From CAZKAP01 sp964552195 (lineage in GTDB: Bacteria > Bacteroidota > Bacteroidia > Flavobacteriales > Flavobacteriaceae), in NCBI GenBank assembly GCA_964552195.1, contig CAZKFM010000002.1, positions 248,001 to 312,000 of the forward strand: DNA of 64,000 bases. The letters run 5' to 3'. The notes below the pieces were generated by a model. It was given only the letters and a program-made list of their open reading frames with translations. It was not told the DNA's origin and did not search any database. This document shows, piece by piece, positions 1-9,379 of this stretch (its first letter is position 1; every line of letters begins with the position of its first letter). The position numbers and the translations under genes are program-made.

Positions 1-168
1 GATGGGCAATTCCGGTACGAGAACTTTGTAGCCCTTTTCCGGGAAGTGGCGCGTAACACCCTCGAAATTACTCAGTCCTCCCATAAGCCCATGAAGGATG
101 ATAATAGGCGTGCCCTCTCCTGTCTCTATGTAGCGATACTTTCCTTCCTTAACAATGAGGTCCTCCAT
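1..168 (-). CDS. Alpha/beta hydrolase, N-terminal part (runs off the window)
   Basis: The first 56 codons of a gene read leftwards from an ATG at 168-166 and leave the window at base 1. The peptide begins MEDLIVKEGKYRYIETGEG and then has the IIILHGLMGG strand-turn (oxyanion-hole HG motif) typical of alpha/beta hydrolases. The nucleophile and catalytic His lie outside the window. A hydrolase of this kind divergent from mraZ is a familiar flavobacterial arrangement. The substrate cannot be told from this fragment. Confidence 0.8.
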   Translation of the reverse strand, partial: MEDLIVKEGKYRYIETGEGTPIIILHGLMGGLSNFEGVTRHFPEKGYKVLVPELPI

Positions 169-195
169 GGGTACTAGCTGTACTATAAAGAAGGC

Positions 196-203
196 CAAAT
201 ATA
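196..203 (-). promoter_or_regulatory. Candidate -7 box (TATATTTG) of the hydrolase gene
   Basis: On the minus strand the sequence reads TATATTTG, an exact match to the Bacteroidota -7 consensus TAnnTTTG, 27 bases before the hydrolase ATG. No TTG is present at the usual 19-20 bp further upstream, so only half the promoter is supported. The rest of the 169-434 intergenic region holds a small G+C hairpin (CCCCG/CGGGG at 292-306) without a T-run, and the mraZ control region. Confidence 0.45.
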
Positions 204-363
204 ATTATTTCCCCTCAGAAGCGAGTATGGCAAATAGGTTATAGGGTATCCATTTGCAGGATTTTGGGGACGAGCAAATTACCCCTGCAGACCCCGTAAA
301 CCGGGGGATTTCTCCCGAGTCTAACCCATATATAGTTCATTAAATTCCCATTTTTGAAAAAAA

Positions 364-393
364 GTGTCAAAAAGTGGGAAAAAGTGGGAAGAA
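364..393 (+). promoter_or_regulatory. Three 10-bp direct repeats, probable MraZ operator
   Basis: Three head-to-tail repeats with a 10-bp period: GTGTCAAAAA (364-373), GTGGGAAAAA (374-383) and GTGGGAAGAA (384-393). MraZ proteins are known to bind tandem TGGGA/GTGGG repeats spaced by one helical turn in front of their own gene. The repeats end 41 bases before the mraZ start and immediately precede a -7 box, so bound MraZ would cover the -33 region. Autorepression of the dcw operon is inferred from this placing. Confidence 0.75.
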
Positions 394-399
394 TTCCCA

Positions 400-407
400 T
401 AACTTTG
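400..407 (+). promoter_or_regulatory. Candidate -7 box (TAACTTTG) of the dcw operon
   Basis: TAACTTTG matches the Bacteroidota -7 consensus TAnnTTTG exactly and lies 27 bases before the mraZ GTG. There is no TTG at the expected -33 distance; that position is occupied by the MraZ-type repeats. Confidence 0.6.
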
Positions 408-434
408 GTTTCATCATGATATAAGCGGATTAGC

Positions 435-887
435 GTGGCCAATTTCATCGGCGAATTCTATTGCAAGGCAGATGCGAAGGGCAGGATTAGTATACCTGCT
501 GCTTTGAGGAGTCAGCTATTGCCGATGATCGAGGGAGAATTCGTGCTAAAACGGGCGGTTTATCAGAATTGCCTGGAGCTCTACCCCAGGGTGGAGTTCG
601 ATAAGTTCTTAGAGGAATTGAGGGTGAAGCGGGATATGACTGTGGAGTACGACACCTTTTTCCGGACCGTGAATGCGGGGGTAACACTCCTTCGCATCGA
701 GGCGAATGGCAGGATACAGATCCCCAAGAATCTGAAGGCTGTTTCGGGCATCGAGAAGGAAGTGGTGTTGCATTCGGCCTTCAATAAAATTGAGATCTGG
801 GATAAAGAGCGGTACGAGGAATTTCTGGAGGAGAGTCAGTCCAAGGTAGCTGGTCTGGCCAATCAGATATATCGCCGGGATGGATAA
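435..887 (+). CDS. mraZ: Transcriptional regulator MraZ
   Basis: 150 residues, the usual MraZ length, with two SpoVT/AbrB-like halves. The first contains DAKGRISIPAALR (about 14-26) and the second EANGRIQIPKNLK (about 89-101), the duplicated DNA-binding signature of the family. It is the first gene of the division and cell-wall cluster and in other bacteria represses or tunes that cluster through repeats like those at 364-393. The start is a GTG; no upstream ATG fits the frame and the family begins with this xNFIGEF sequence. Its 3' end overlaps rsmH by 8 bases. Confidence 0.95.
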   Translation: MANFIGEFYCKADAKGRISIPAALRSQLLPMIEGEFVLKRAVYQNCLELYPRVEFDKFLEELRVKRDMTVEYDTFFRTVNAGVTLLRIEANGRIQIPKNLKAVSGIEKEVVLHSAFNKIEIWDKERYEEFLEESQSKVAGLANQIYRRDG

Positions 888-1797
888 GGAATACCACCAG
901 GCGGTGCTGCTAAGGGAGTCAGTGGACGCTTTGGGTGTGAAGGAGAACGGAGTGTATGTGGATGCCACTTATGGAGGTGGGGGTCACTCCGGAGAAATAC
1001 TGAGCAGGCTGGACGAGCGGGGTGTGCTCATCGCCTTTGATCAGGATGCAGATGCCTGGAAGTCTGCGCCAGATGATCCCAGGTTGAGAAAAATTCAGGC
1101 GAATTTCAGGTTCCTAAGGCAGTATGTGCGGTTTCACGGGTTTAGGAAGGTAGATGGAATCCTGGCCGATCTGGGGGTGTCTTCCCATCAGTTCGACACA
1201 GGAGAGCGAGGGTTCTCCACCCGGTTTACCGGTCCTCTGGACATGCGGATGAATGTGGAATCTGAACTCAATGCGGCCGATGTAGTCAATACCTATTCGG
1301 AGAGAGAGTTGATCCGCGTATTGAAGGAATACGGTGAATTGGGGCAGGCGCGAGGTATAGCAGCTGCCATAATTCGATACCGGGGATCGAAGGCGATTCT
1401 TCAGACGGACGAATTGATGGATGCTGTGTCGAAGTTCCTTGTCCGGGGAAAGGAGCACAAGATATCGGCTCAGATTTTTCAGGCACTGAGAATTGAAGTT
1501 AATAACGAGTTGGAGGCGTTGGAGGCATTCCTCCGGCAATCTGCTGAAATACTTAAGGATAATGGCAGGCTGGTCGTGATAAGCTACCATTCACTGGAGG
1601 ACAGATTGGTCAAGCGGTTTGTCCGGGATGGTCGTTTCGACGGCAAGGAGGCTGATAAAGACATGTATGGGAGGTCCTATGTGCCTTTTAGGAAATGCGG
1701 AGGTCCCTTACGGCCCGGAGACGAGGAGAAGACAAGGAATCCCCGCTCCAGAAGTGCTATCCTGAGGGTAGCCGAGCGGACGGTACACGATAAGTAA
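880..1797 (+). CDS. rsmH: 16S rRNA (cytosine-1402-N4)-methyltransferase RsmH
   Basis: 305 residues, close to the family norm. Near the start YHQAVLLRESVDAL and VDATYGGGGHSGEIL form the SAM-binding GGxGHSG motif. ADLGVSSHQFD and the C-terminal YHSLEDRLVK and RSRSAILRVAER are further RsmH signatures. It methylates N4 of C1402 in the decoding centre of 16S rRNA. The ATG overlaps the end of mraZ, which points to translational coupling; a 22-base gap follows before ftsL. Confidence 0.96.
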   Translation: MDKEYHQAVLLRESVDALGVKENGVYVDATYGGGGHSGEILSRLDERGVLIAFDQDADAWKSAPDDPRLRKIQANFRFLRQYVRFHGFRKVDGILADLGVSSHQFDTGERGFSTRFTGPLDMRMNVESELNAADVVNTYSERELIRVLKEYGELGQARGIAAAIIRYRGSKAILQTDELMDAVSKFLVRGKEHKISAQIFQALRIEVNNELEALEAFLRQSAEILKDNGRLVVISYHSLEDRLVKRFVRDGRFDGKEADKDMYGRSYVPFRKCGGPLRPGDEEKTRNPRSRSAILRVAERTVHDK

Positions 1798-1819
1798 ACA
1801 ACCGAAAAAAGGTTCAGGT

Positions 1820-2161
1820 ATGTACAGGCGACTGCTTGATGTATTGAGGGCAAAGTTTCTGGTGAGTGAGCAGGCTCCCCGGAACTGGCGGCTGCTGATC
1901 TTTTTTGCCTTGCTGGGGGCACTGGATATAACCAGCAGTCACGTGGCGGATTGGCAGGTGCACCGCAGGGAAGAACTCGAAGAAGAGGTGCTCTGGCTTA
2001 AGAATGAGCTGGTGATGTCCCGTCAGCAGCTCCAGCAACTGACCATGGAATCCTACCTGGAAGAAACCCTTGGGGATAAAGGGCTAAAGCGGCCCGATAC
2101 CGTCATTCGAAAACTCATAGTTCAAAACAATCCCTCATGGCAGCCAGCGAACAGAAACTGA
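1820..2161 (+). CDS. ftsL: FtsL-like cell-division protein
   Basis: 113 residues with a short cytoplasmic N-terminus, one membrane segment (about 24-42) and a periplasmic coiled coil rich in Glu and Leu (about 48-85), the architecture of FtsL. Sequence conservation in this family is low, so the call rests on topology, size and position between rsmH and the division transpeptidase. FtsL links FtsQ to FtsW and FtsI in the divisome. Its end overlaps the next gene by 25 bases. Confidence 0.8.
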   Translation: MYRRLLDVLRAKFLVSEQAPRNWRLLIFFALLGALDITSSHVADWQVHRREELEEEVLWLKNELVMSRQQLQQLTMESYLEETLGDKGLKRPDTVIRKLIVQNNPSWQPANRN

Positions 2162-4149
2162 CAATGCGATGGACTTTCGTGGCCGTTGGGACCATCCTTT
2201 TCGGCCTGGCGTGTCTCGTTGAAATCTATAAGATTCAAACCACTCCTACCCAGGAACTACGGAAAGAGCTGCCCGTAGCCTTACCCGAGATGGAGAAGGT
2301 GATGCCCATGCCATCCCGCAGGGGTAATATTTACTCGTCCGATGGCAGGCTTCTGGCGGTCAGCAACAGTTTTTACGACATCGCTTTCGATCCTACAGTG
2401 GCTCACCCTACTGATTTCGATGAGCTCCTTCCGGAACTATCCCGCAAGCTGGGCGAATTCTTCGGCAAATCACCCGAGTTTTTTGAAAGGAAGTTCAGAG
2501 CCGCCCGCAAGGATACCATTAAATACATCCGGGTGGCAACCCATCTCAACCATCGACAGGTTCGGGAACTGCGCACCTTTCCCATATTCGAGTGGGGTCA
2601 ACGCAACGGGGGCTATATGGAGGAGCCCAGTGAGAAGCGTCTTTTTCCGTTAGGTGAGATTCTGGTTCGAACCATAGGGAAGGATCAATTTGACGATCGC
2701 GATTCAGTGTACAGGCGGTATGGCATAGAGGGTTCGTATGGACCTATTTGTCTGCAGGGAAAGGACGGTCAGCGATGGATGCAGCGCATACAGAACGGGC
2801 AATGGAAGCCCGTGGATACCCGGGTGCTCGTAAATCCCCAGGATGGAAGTGACCTCGTGAGTACCATAGAATCCAATCTGCAAAGCTTCACTCATCGGGT
2901 CCTCAGGGAAGGCATCGAAGCCTTCGATGGCGACTACGGTTGCGCTGTGGTGATGGAAGTGGCTACCGGAAAGATCAGGAGTATCGTCAATCTGGGCCGC
3001 ACGGCTGGAAATGAATATCGCGAGATCTTTAATTACGCCATCGGCCGGCAGTATGCCCCGGGATCCACCTTTAAGCTGATGTCTCTGGTCGCGGCACTCG
3101 AGGCGAAAAAGACAGATACCAGTCGTATTATTGATACTTCACCGGGTATGTACTTCGTGAAGCGGGATACCGTCAAGGATTCCCGCTGGGGAGGATACGG
3201 CAAGATCAGTATCGGTGAGGCCTTTGTCTGCTCGTCCAACACGGCCTTTGCCAAGCTTATCGATCAGGGCTACGAGGAGGACGAGAGGGAATTTTTGGAT
3301 CAGCTCAGTGCCATGAATCTCGCCCGAAAGCTCGATATCGATCTGAGGGGCGAACCCGAGCCGGTATTTCACTACCCCAACGACCGCTACTGGTCCGACC
3401 ATACCCTCCCGTGGATGGCCTTCGGCTATGAAATTCTGATGACACCGCTTCAAGTACTCACCTATTACAATGCGGTGGTCAACAACGGAGAGATGGTACG
3501 GCCGTCGTTCATTTCTGCGTTACAGGACGAGTACGGCCGCCGGCAGTACACCAGCAAGGTGGTAATCGACCGCTCTATTTGCTCGAGGGAAACGGCATCC
3601 ATGGCCAAGGACCTAATGCGTCAGGTCGTTCAAAACCCCCGGGGTACGGCCTATGATCCTTCTTTCGGGTTTTCCGACTTTGGCGGAAAAACAGGGACGA
3701 CTAAGTCCCGGGTCAAGGTTGATGGAGAATTCACTACCCGGTATACATCTTCTTTCGCTGGGTTTTTCCCGGTAGAAAACCCAAAATATACGGCTATAGT
3801 CGTGATTCATAATCCGGACAGAAAGAAAGGCTTTTATGGCGCGGAGGTAGCCCTGCCGGTTTTTCGACAAATCGCCCAGTATCTGTCCAACAAATCACCC
3901 GTAACCGAGGCGGTTATATACCAGGAACCGCAGCCCGAAAGCGGAGAACCCAAACGTACGCTTGAGAATGCGAAAAGTTGGAGGCAGATACCTGATTTTA
4001 CCGGTCTTCCCGGCATAGAGGCCATTCACTGGCTGGAGGAACACGGTATCGAAACCGAGATCCAGGGAAGCGGTAAGGTAATCGAGCAATCCATACCGGC
4101 GGATACGCCAGTCAAAGACGTGAAAAAAATAAGCCTGACCCTTTCGTGA
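2137..4149 (+). CDS. ftsI: Division-specific penicillin-binding protein (transpeptidase)
   Basis: 670 residues: N-terminal membrane anchor (about 12-32), dimerisation domain, transpeptidase domain and a C-terminal PASTA-like domain (about 613-670, IPDFTGLPG onward). The three penicillin-binding motifs are present: STFK with Ser310, SSN at 366-368 and KTG at 518-520. It cross-links septal peptidoglycan with FtsW. The ATG at 2137 lies inside ftsL; an alternative ATG at 2164 follows the ftsL stop and would remove 9 residues. It ends in a 4-base overlap with murE. Confidence 0.95.
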   Translation: MAASEQKLTMRWTFVAVGTILFGLACLVEIYKIQTTPTQELRKELPVALPEMEKVMPMPSRRGNIYSSDGRLLAVSNSFYDIAFDPTVAHPTDFDELLPELSRKLGEFFGKSPEFFERKFRAARKDTIKYIRVATHLNHRQVRELRTFPIFEWGQRNGGYMEEPSEKRLFPLGEILVRTIGKDQFDDRDSVYRRYGIEGSYGPICLQGKDGQRWMQRIQNGQWKPVDTRVLVNPQDGSDLVSTIESNLQSFTHRVLREGIEAFDGDYGCAVVMEVATGKIRSIVNLGRTAGNEYREIFNYAIGRQYAPGSTFKLMSLVAALEAKKTDTSRIIDTSPGMYFVKRDTVKDSRWGGYGKISIGEAFVCSSNTAFAKLIDQGYEEDEREFLDQLSAMNLARKLDIDLRGEPEPVFHYPNDRYWSDHTLPWMAFGYEILMTPLQVLTYYNAVVNNGEMVRPSFISALQDEYGRRQYTSKVVIDRSICSRETASMAKDLMRQVVQNPRGTAYDPSFGFSDFGGKTGTTKSRVKVDGEFTTRYTSSFAGFFPVENPKYTAIVVIHNPDRKKGFYGAEVALPVFRQIAQYLSNKSPVTEAVIYQEPQPESGEPKRTLENAKSWRQIPDFTGLPGIEAIHWLEEHGIETEIQGSGKVIEQSIPADTPVKDVKKISLTLS

Positions 4150-5603
4150 AACAGCTCAAAGACATATTGTTTGGTGTGGGAATCATAGCGGTATCCGGGG
4201 ATACCGGTATCCATGTTCCAGGCCTGCAGTTCGATTCGCGCAAGGTTCGGAAGGGGGAATTGTTTGTGGCCTTCAAGGGAACACTGGCCGATGGGCATGA
4301 TTATATATCCGGGGCGCTGAGAGCCGGAGCCGTGGCCGTGGTTTGTCAGAAAATGCCCGAGGAGCTTCTTCCCGAAGTCACCTATGTACAGGTAAATGAC
4401 AGTCAGGAGGCCTTGTCGGTAATAGCGTCGAATTTCTTTGACCGTCCTTCCTCCCAGCTCAAACTGGTTGGGGTTACGGGAACCAACGGCAAAACGACAG
4501 TGACCAGCCTGTGCTATGAACTATATACCCAGGCGGGATATCAGGTTGGGTTGCTCTCGACCAATGTGGTCCGCATAGGCAACAAAGAATACCCGGCCAC
4601 CCATACCACTCCCGATCCCATACAGATTAATCGGCACCTCCATGAGATGGTAGCAGAAGGAGTGGAATACTGTTTCATGGAAGTATCCTCTCATGGGATT
4701 CATCAGAAGCGAACGGCCGGATTGCATTTTACGGGAGCGGTATTTACCAATCTGACACACGATCACCTGGACTATCACGGCAGTTTCGCCGCGTACCGGG
4801 ATACCAAGAAGAAGTTGTTTGACGGTCTGGGACGCAAAGCCTTCGCCCTGGTCAATACCGACGACAAGAATGGCATATACATGCTACAGAATACCCCTGG
4901 GAGGAAATACACCTATGCACTGAAGGGCTATGCCGATTACAGGGGGCAATTGCTCGAGAGTCAGTTTACCGGGCAACTGCTGAAAATCGAAGAGCACGAA
5001 CTGTGGACCCAACTCATTGGAGAATTCAATGCCTATAATGTACTGAGTGTATACGCCATAGCCGATCTGCTGGATATGGAGCGCATGGAACGGCTTCGGC
5101 TCCTGAGTGAATTGCAGCCCGTTCAGGGCAGATTTCAGTACATACAATCCCCACAAAAAATTCATGCGATAGTCGATTATGCCCATACACCGGATGCACT
5201 AAAAAATGTACTGGCGACTGTCAGTGCATTGAGAACAGGAAATGAAAAGGTCATCGCCGTAGTGGGGTGTGGTGGTGACCGAGATCGTTCGAAGCGTCCG
5301 GTTATGGGTCATATCGCTGCATCCATGAGTGATCAAAGCATTTTTACCAGCGATAACCCCCGCTCCGAATCACCTTTGGCCATACTGGAGGAGATGCAGG
5401 AAGGTGTGGGCCCGGAACTGAAGGGAAGAGTTCTGGTCATCGAGGATCGGAGGCAGGCCATCCGCACGGCGGTTCGTCTGGCAGAATCCGGTGACATACT
5501 GCTGGTGGCTGGCAAGGGGCACGAAACCTATCAGGAGATAGACGGAGTGCGGCACCCTTTCGACGATATGGAGGAATTACAACAGGCATTTGACCAAATC
5601 TGA
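4146..5603 (+). CDS. murE: UDP-MurNAc-L-Ala-D-Glu:meso-DAP ligase MurE
   Basis: 485 residues. The ATP loop GVTGTNGKTTVTSL sits near residue 109, the Mur-ligase central motif HTTPDP near 157 and the C-terminal domain carries TSDNPRSES. DNPR is the signature of enzymes that add meso-diaminopimelate rather than lysine, so the peptidoglycan is predicted to be of the DAP type. It acts in the cytoplasm on UDP-MurNAc-dipeptide. The start overlaps the ftsI stop by 4 bases, and a 19-base gap leads to mraY. Confidence 0.95.
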   Translation: MKQLKDILFGVGIIAVSGDTGIHVPGLQFDSRKVRKGELFVAFKGTLADGHDYISGALRAGAVAVVCQKMPEELLPEVTYVQVNDSQEALSVIASNFFDRPSSQLKLVGVTGTNGKTTVTSLCYELYTQAGYQVGLLSTNVVRIGNKEYPATHTTPDPIQINRHLHEMVAEGVEYCFMEVSSHGIHQKRTAGLHFTGAVFTNLTHDHLDYHGSFAAYRDTKKKLFDGLGRKAFALVNTDDKNGIYMLQNTPGRKYTYALKGYADYRGQLLESQFTGQLLKIEEHELWTQLIGEFNAYNVLSVYAIADLLDMERMERLRLLSELQPVQGRFQYIQSPQKIHAIVDYAHTPDALKNVLATVSALRTGNEKVIAVVGCGGDRDRSKRPVMGHIAASMSDQSIFTSDNPRSESPLAILEEMQEGVGPELKGRVLVIEDRRQAIRTAVRLAESGDILLVAGKGHETYQEIDGVRHPFDDMEELQQAFDQI

Positions 5604-5622
5604 CCGATAAACCCACTGAACT

Positions 5623-6828
5623 ATGTTATACGACCTCTTTGAGTATCTGGAAACCACCTACAATTTACCCGGGGCCTCGCTGTTCCGTTTCCTGTCGTTC
5701 CGCGCCGGGATGGCTCTCATCCTGTCATTGCTGATAGGGGCGGTCTACGGCAAGTGGATCATCAATTTCCTGAAACGTCAGCAGATTGGAGAAGAAATTC
5801 GCGACCTGGGTCTGGAAGGCCAGAAGCAGAAGCAGGGTACGCCCACCATGGGGGGTATCATCATCATCATATCCACTCTAATTCCGGTGCTGCTTTTCGG
5901 AGATTTGCAAAACATCTATGTCATCCTGCTGATTGTGAGTACCCTGTGGATGGGTACGATCGGGTTTATCGACGATTACATCAAGATATTTAAGAAGGAC
6001 AAGAAGGGATTGCAGGCCAAGTTTAAACTCCTGGGTCAGATCGTTCTGGGGGGCATAGTCGGCAGTGTCCTCTACTGGCACGACGACGTGAGGATCAAGA
6101 GGCTGACTGCGGAAGGCATCGAGCGAAGCGCCGAAATACCCGAGATCAAGTCCATGAGTACCAATATTCCCTTCTTTAAGGGAAACGAACTGGACTATAC
6201 CGACCTGATTGCCTGGATGGGGCCGCATGCTGCTGACTATGCCTGGTTGCTCTTTATCCCCATCGTTATACTCATCGTAACTGCCGTGTCCAACGGGGCC
6301 AATCTGACCGACGGTATTGACGGTCTTGCCGCGGGTTCTTCAACCATAATCGTATTGGTTCTCACACTTTTTATCTGGGTATCGGGGAACGTACTGTTTT
6401 CGGATTACCTGAATATCCTCTTTATACCGAGGGTAGGGGAACTGGCCATTTTTACGGCAGCCTTTGCGGGTTCGCTGGTCGGATTCCTATGGTACAATGC
6501 TTTTCCGGCCCAGGTTTTTATGGGGGATACGGGAAGCCTGACCATAGGTGGAATCATCGCCGTGATCGCGGTAATCGTTCGCAAGGAGCTCCTTATACCC
6601 ATCCTGTGCGGGATCTTCTTCGCCGAGTCGGTATCCGTGATGGTGCAGGTCGGTTACTTCAAGTATACCCGACGGAAATACGGGGAGGGGCGCCGGATTT
6701 TCAGGATGGCTCCGCTTCACCATCATTACCAGAAGCTGGGCTATCACGAAAGCAAGATCGTAACCCGCTTCTGGATAGTCGGAATAGTGCTGGCGGTCGT
6801 AAGTATAGTAACCCTAAAGGTACGCTAG
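5623..6828 (+). CDS. mraY: Phospho-MurNAc-pentapeptide transferase MraY
   Basis: 401 residues with about ten membrane segments. The active-site aspartates are visible in GFIDDYIK (about 110), NLTDGIDGLA (about 226) and FMGDTGS (about 302), and the histidine motif PLHHHYQK lies near 366. It moves phospho-MurNAc-pentapeptide to undecaprenyl phosphate to make lipid I. The insertion between the fourth and fifth membrane segments (about residues 160-200) is longer than in proteobacterial MraY, as is usual in Bacteroidota. Confidence 0.96.
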   Translation: MLYDLFEYLETTYNLPGASLFRFLSFRAGMALILSLLIGAVYGKWIINFLKRQQIGEEIRDLGLEGQKQKQGTPTMGGIIIIISTLIPVLLFGDLQNIYVILLIVSTLWMGTIGFIDDYIKIFKKDKKGLQAKFKLLGQIVLGGIVGSVLYWHDDVRIKRLTAEGIERSAEIPEIKSMSTNIPFFKGNELDYTDLIAWMGPHAADYAWLLFIPIVILIVTAVSNGANLTDGIDGLAAGSSTIIVLVLTLFIWVSGNVLFSDYLNILFIPRVGELAIFTAAFAGSLVGFLWYNAFPAQVFMGDTGSLTIGGIIAVIAVIVRKELLIPILCGIFFAESVSVMVQVGYFKYTRRKYGEGRRIFRMAPLHHHYQKLGYHESKIVTRFWIVGIVLAVVSIVTLKVR

Positions 6829-6831
6829 GAC

Positions 6832-8163
6832 ATGAGGGTTGAAGTTCTGGGAGGAAGGGAGAGCGGAGTCGGTGCCGCATTACTGGCCCACAGCCTGGGT
6901 CACGAAGTCTGGGTGTCCGATTCGGGCCTCATCCCCGATGCGTATCGAAGCCAGCTTAGCGAAGAGGGAATCGATATAGAAGAGAACGGTCATTCTCTGG
7001 ATCGGATTGCAAAGGCCGATATCGTGGTGAAGAGTCCCGGTATACCGGATCATATCCCGCTGCTCGAGGAATTGAGAAGACTTGGGATCGAGGTGGTGTC
7101 GGAAATCGAATGGGGATACCGTCATGCGAAGGGCCGCCACATCGCGATCACAGGCACCAATGGAAAAACAACAACCAGCATGTGGATACACCACCTGCTG
7201 GTACAGGATGGACAAGAGTATTGTCTAGGCGGAAATATAGGAGACAGTTATGCGCGGCAGGTGAGGGATAGAAAGTATGCGAATTATGTACTCGAGGTCA
7301 GCAGTTTTCAACTGGATGGGATACGCGACTTTAGGCCGGATATAGCCGTACTGACCTCGATCACACCCGATCACCTGGACCGTTACGGGGGGGTGTTTGA
7401 GCGATATGTGGCATCTAAGTTCCGGCTCACCGAGAATCAGGGGCCGGAGGATTATTTCATCTACAACGCCGACGACCCGGTTATCGGTCAGGGCATTAAA
7501 AAATATAACAGGTTGCATCGTGCACTGGGATTCTCAACGAAGAAGCCCCTACAGCCAGGAGCCTACTTAAAAGAAGAAAAGATTATTATGGAGACAAGCG
7601 ATAGAACTGTGGAAATAGAATGGGAACAACTGCCCCTGCTGGGCATTCATAACGTACAGAACGCAATGGCTGCCGGCCTGGTTGGGATGTTGTCCGGAAT
7701 CGGGGATGAGACGCTGCGCGAAAGCATTCGTTCGTTCCAGGGCGCCGCTCACCGCATGGAGAAGGTATTGAGGCGGGGTGGAGTGACGTATATAAACGAC
7801 TCCAAGGCTACCAATGTCAATGCCGCGTACTACGCCCTGCAAAGTGTTAATGCTCCGGTGATCTGGATCGCTGGTGGTGTGGATAAAGGCAATGACTACT
7901 GGGATCTTATGCCGGCGGTTCGGGAAAAGGTAAAGGCGCTGATCTGTATCGGTGTGGACAACCAGCCCCTGCTGGAGGTGTTCGGTTCGGTGATCGATCC
8001 CATCGTGGAGGTCGATGGCATGGCCGAGGCTGTACAGGTGGCCCAGCGCTATGCGCAGAGTGGCGACACCGTATTGCTGTCGCCTGCCTGTGCCAGTTTT
8101 GATCGTTTCGAGAATTACGAGGATCGAGGGGATCAGTTTAAGTATAACGTAACATTGAGGTAG
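6832..8163 (+). CDS. murD: UDP-MurNAc-L-alanine:D-glutamate ligase MurD
   Basis: 443 residues. An N-terminal Rossmann-like domain with GGRESGVGAAL is followed by the ATP loop AITGTNGKTTTSMW (about 104-117), SITPDHLDRYG (about 181) and the C-terminal NDSKATNVNA (about 322). It adds D-glutamate to UDP-MurNAc-L-Ala. Only 3 bases separate it from mraY and 7 from ftsW, so it is clearly part of one transcript. Confidence 0.96.
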   Translation: MRVEVLGGRESGVGAALLAHSLGHEVWVSDSGLIPDAYRSQLSEEGIDIEENGHSLDRIAKADIVVKSPGIPDHIPLLEELRRLGIEVVSEIEWGYRHAKGRHIAITGTNGKTTTSMWIHHLLVQDGQEYCLGGNIGDSYARQVRDRKYANYVLEVSSFQLDGIRDFRPDIAVLTSITPDHLDRYGGVFERYVASKFRLTENQGPEDYFIYNADDPVIGQGIKKYNRLHRALGFSTKKPLQPGAYLKEEKIIMETSDRTVEIEWEQLPLLGIHNVQNAMAAGLVGMLSGIGDETLRESIRSFQGAAHRMEKVLRRGGVTYINDSKATNVNAAYYALQSVNAPVIWIAGGVDKGNDYWDLMPAVREKVKALICIGVDNQPLLEVFGSVIDPIVEVDGMAEAVQVAQRYAQSGDTVLLSPACASFDRFENYEDRGDQFKYNVTLR

Positions 8164-8170
8164 GACAGTT

Positions 8171-9376
8171 ATGTTGGATCTAGCGCGCATAGTCTTCAGG
8201 GATACCCTGCATAATATCAAGGGGGACCTTACCATATGGGGGGTCATTGGGTTTCTTGCCCTGGTATCCTTCCTGCCGGTGTACAGCGCCAGTGCCAATG
8301 CGGTTTTCCTCGAAGGGCAGGGAACGACCTACGGTCACCTGTTCAAACACGGATTCCTGCTGTTCACGGGTATATACATCATGTATCTGGTGCACAGAAT
8401 CCCGACCAATTACTTCAAGGGCCTCACGGTGATAGCCATGCCCATAGTCATAGGCCTCTTGATCTATACCCTGGCCGTGGAGCACGTAAGTGGCGCCAGT
8501 GCGAGACGATGGATATCCATTAAACCCCTGGGCCTTACGCTTCAGACCTCCACCCTTGCCGGGGTGGTGCTCACCATGTGGGTTGCTCGCTATCTGAATA
8601 AGACCCGCGACCGTGTAGTCAGTCTGAAAGAGAGTTTTGTTCCCCTGTGGCTGCCAGTCATAGTCGTACTCGGACTGATTTATTCAGAAAATCTGTCCAC
8701 GGCCCTCATGTTGGGGAGCATGGTTTATCTCCTTTGTTTTATCGGGGGCTATCCCATAAAAAATCTGGCGATCATCGGATTGGCTGCCGCAGGGGTCATA
8801 GGGGTATTCCTTTTCCTGTTGTTCAATTCTCCGGAAGTGCTGCCTGACAGGGCGGGCACCTGGAAGAATCGGATCGAAGCTTACTGGAATCCGGAACTGG
8901 CCGACAAGAATTCCCTGAGGCAGGGATCTCTGGCCAAATTGGCCATTAATGAAGGCGGGGTGATCGGAAAGGGTTTTGGAAAAAGTTCGGTAAAGAACAT
9001 CATATCCCAGGGTGACTCCGACTTCATCTTCGCGATTATAGCGGGTGAGTACGGAATCTGGGGTCCGGCCCTGCTCCTGTCAGCCTATATTATCATTCTC
9101 ATACGGCTTGTGGTAGTCGCCCAGACGGCCCGGGCATTTTACAGCAAACTGCTCATTGTCTGTGTAGGTTTCCCGATTATAGCCCAGGCCCTTATCAATA
9201 TGGGGGTGGTGGCCGGCCTGCTTCCTGTGACCGGACAGCCCCTGCCGCTGATCAGTTCAGGGGGAACTTCCATTTGGATTACCTGCGCGGCCCTCGGGAT
9301 CGTACTAAGCGCCACGAATAAGGAGTACCAGAAACAACTACTGGAACACGAAAAGAAAATGAAAACTGCAGCATAA
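8171..9376 (+). CDS. ftsW: Peptidoglycan glycosyltransferase FtsW (SEDS family)
   Basis: 401 residues, about ten membrane segments. The C-terminal GQPLPLISSGGTS motif is the SEDS signature, and EYGIWGPALLL precedes the last helices. It polymerises lipid II at the septum with the class B penicillin-binding protein encoded at 2137. Membrane protein, with murG starting 3 bases after its stop. Confidence 0.95.
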   Translation: MLDLARIVFRDTLHNIKGDLTIWGVIGFLALVSFLPVYSASANAVFLEGQGTTYGHLFKHGFLLFTGIYIMYLVHRIPTNYFKGLTVIAMPIVIGLLIYTLAVEHVSGASARRWISIKPLGLTLQTSTLAGVVLTMWVARYLNKTRDRVVSLKESFVPLWLPVIVVLGLIYSENLSTALMLGSMVYLLCFIGGYPIKNLAIIGLAAAGVIGVFLFLLFNSPEVLPDRAGTWKNRIEAYWNPELADKNSLRQGSLAKLAINEGGVIGKGFGKSSVKNIISQGDSDFIFAIIAGEYGIWGPALLLSAYIIILIRLVVVAQTARAFYSKLLIVCVGFPIIAQALINMGVVAGLLPVTGQPLPLISSGGTSIWITCAALGIVLSATNKEYQKQLLEHEKKMKTAA

Positions 9377-9379
9377 CCA

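Noticed and set aside
7567..8298. 243-codon minus-strand frame across murD and ftsW
   Set aside because: Covers the ends of two well-supported genes on the other strand and has no protein features.
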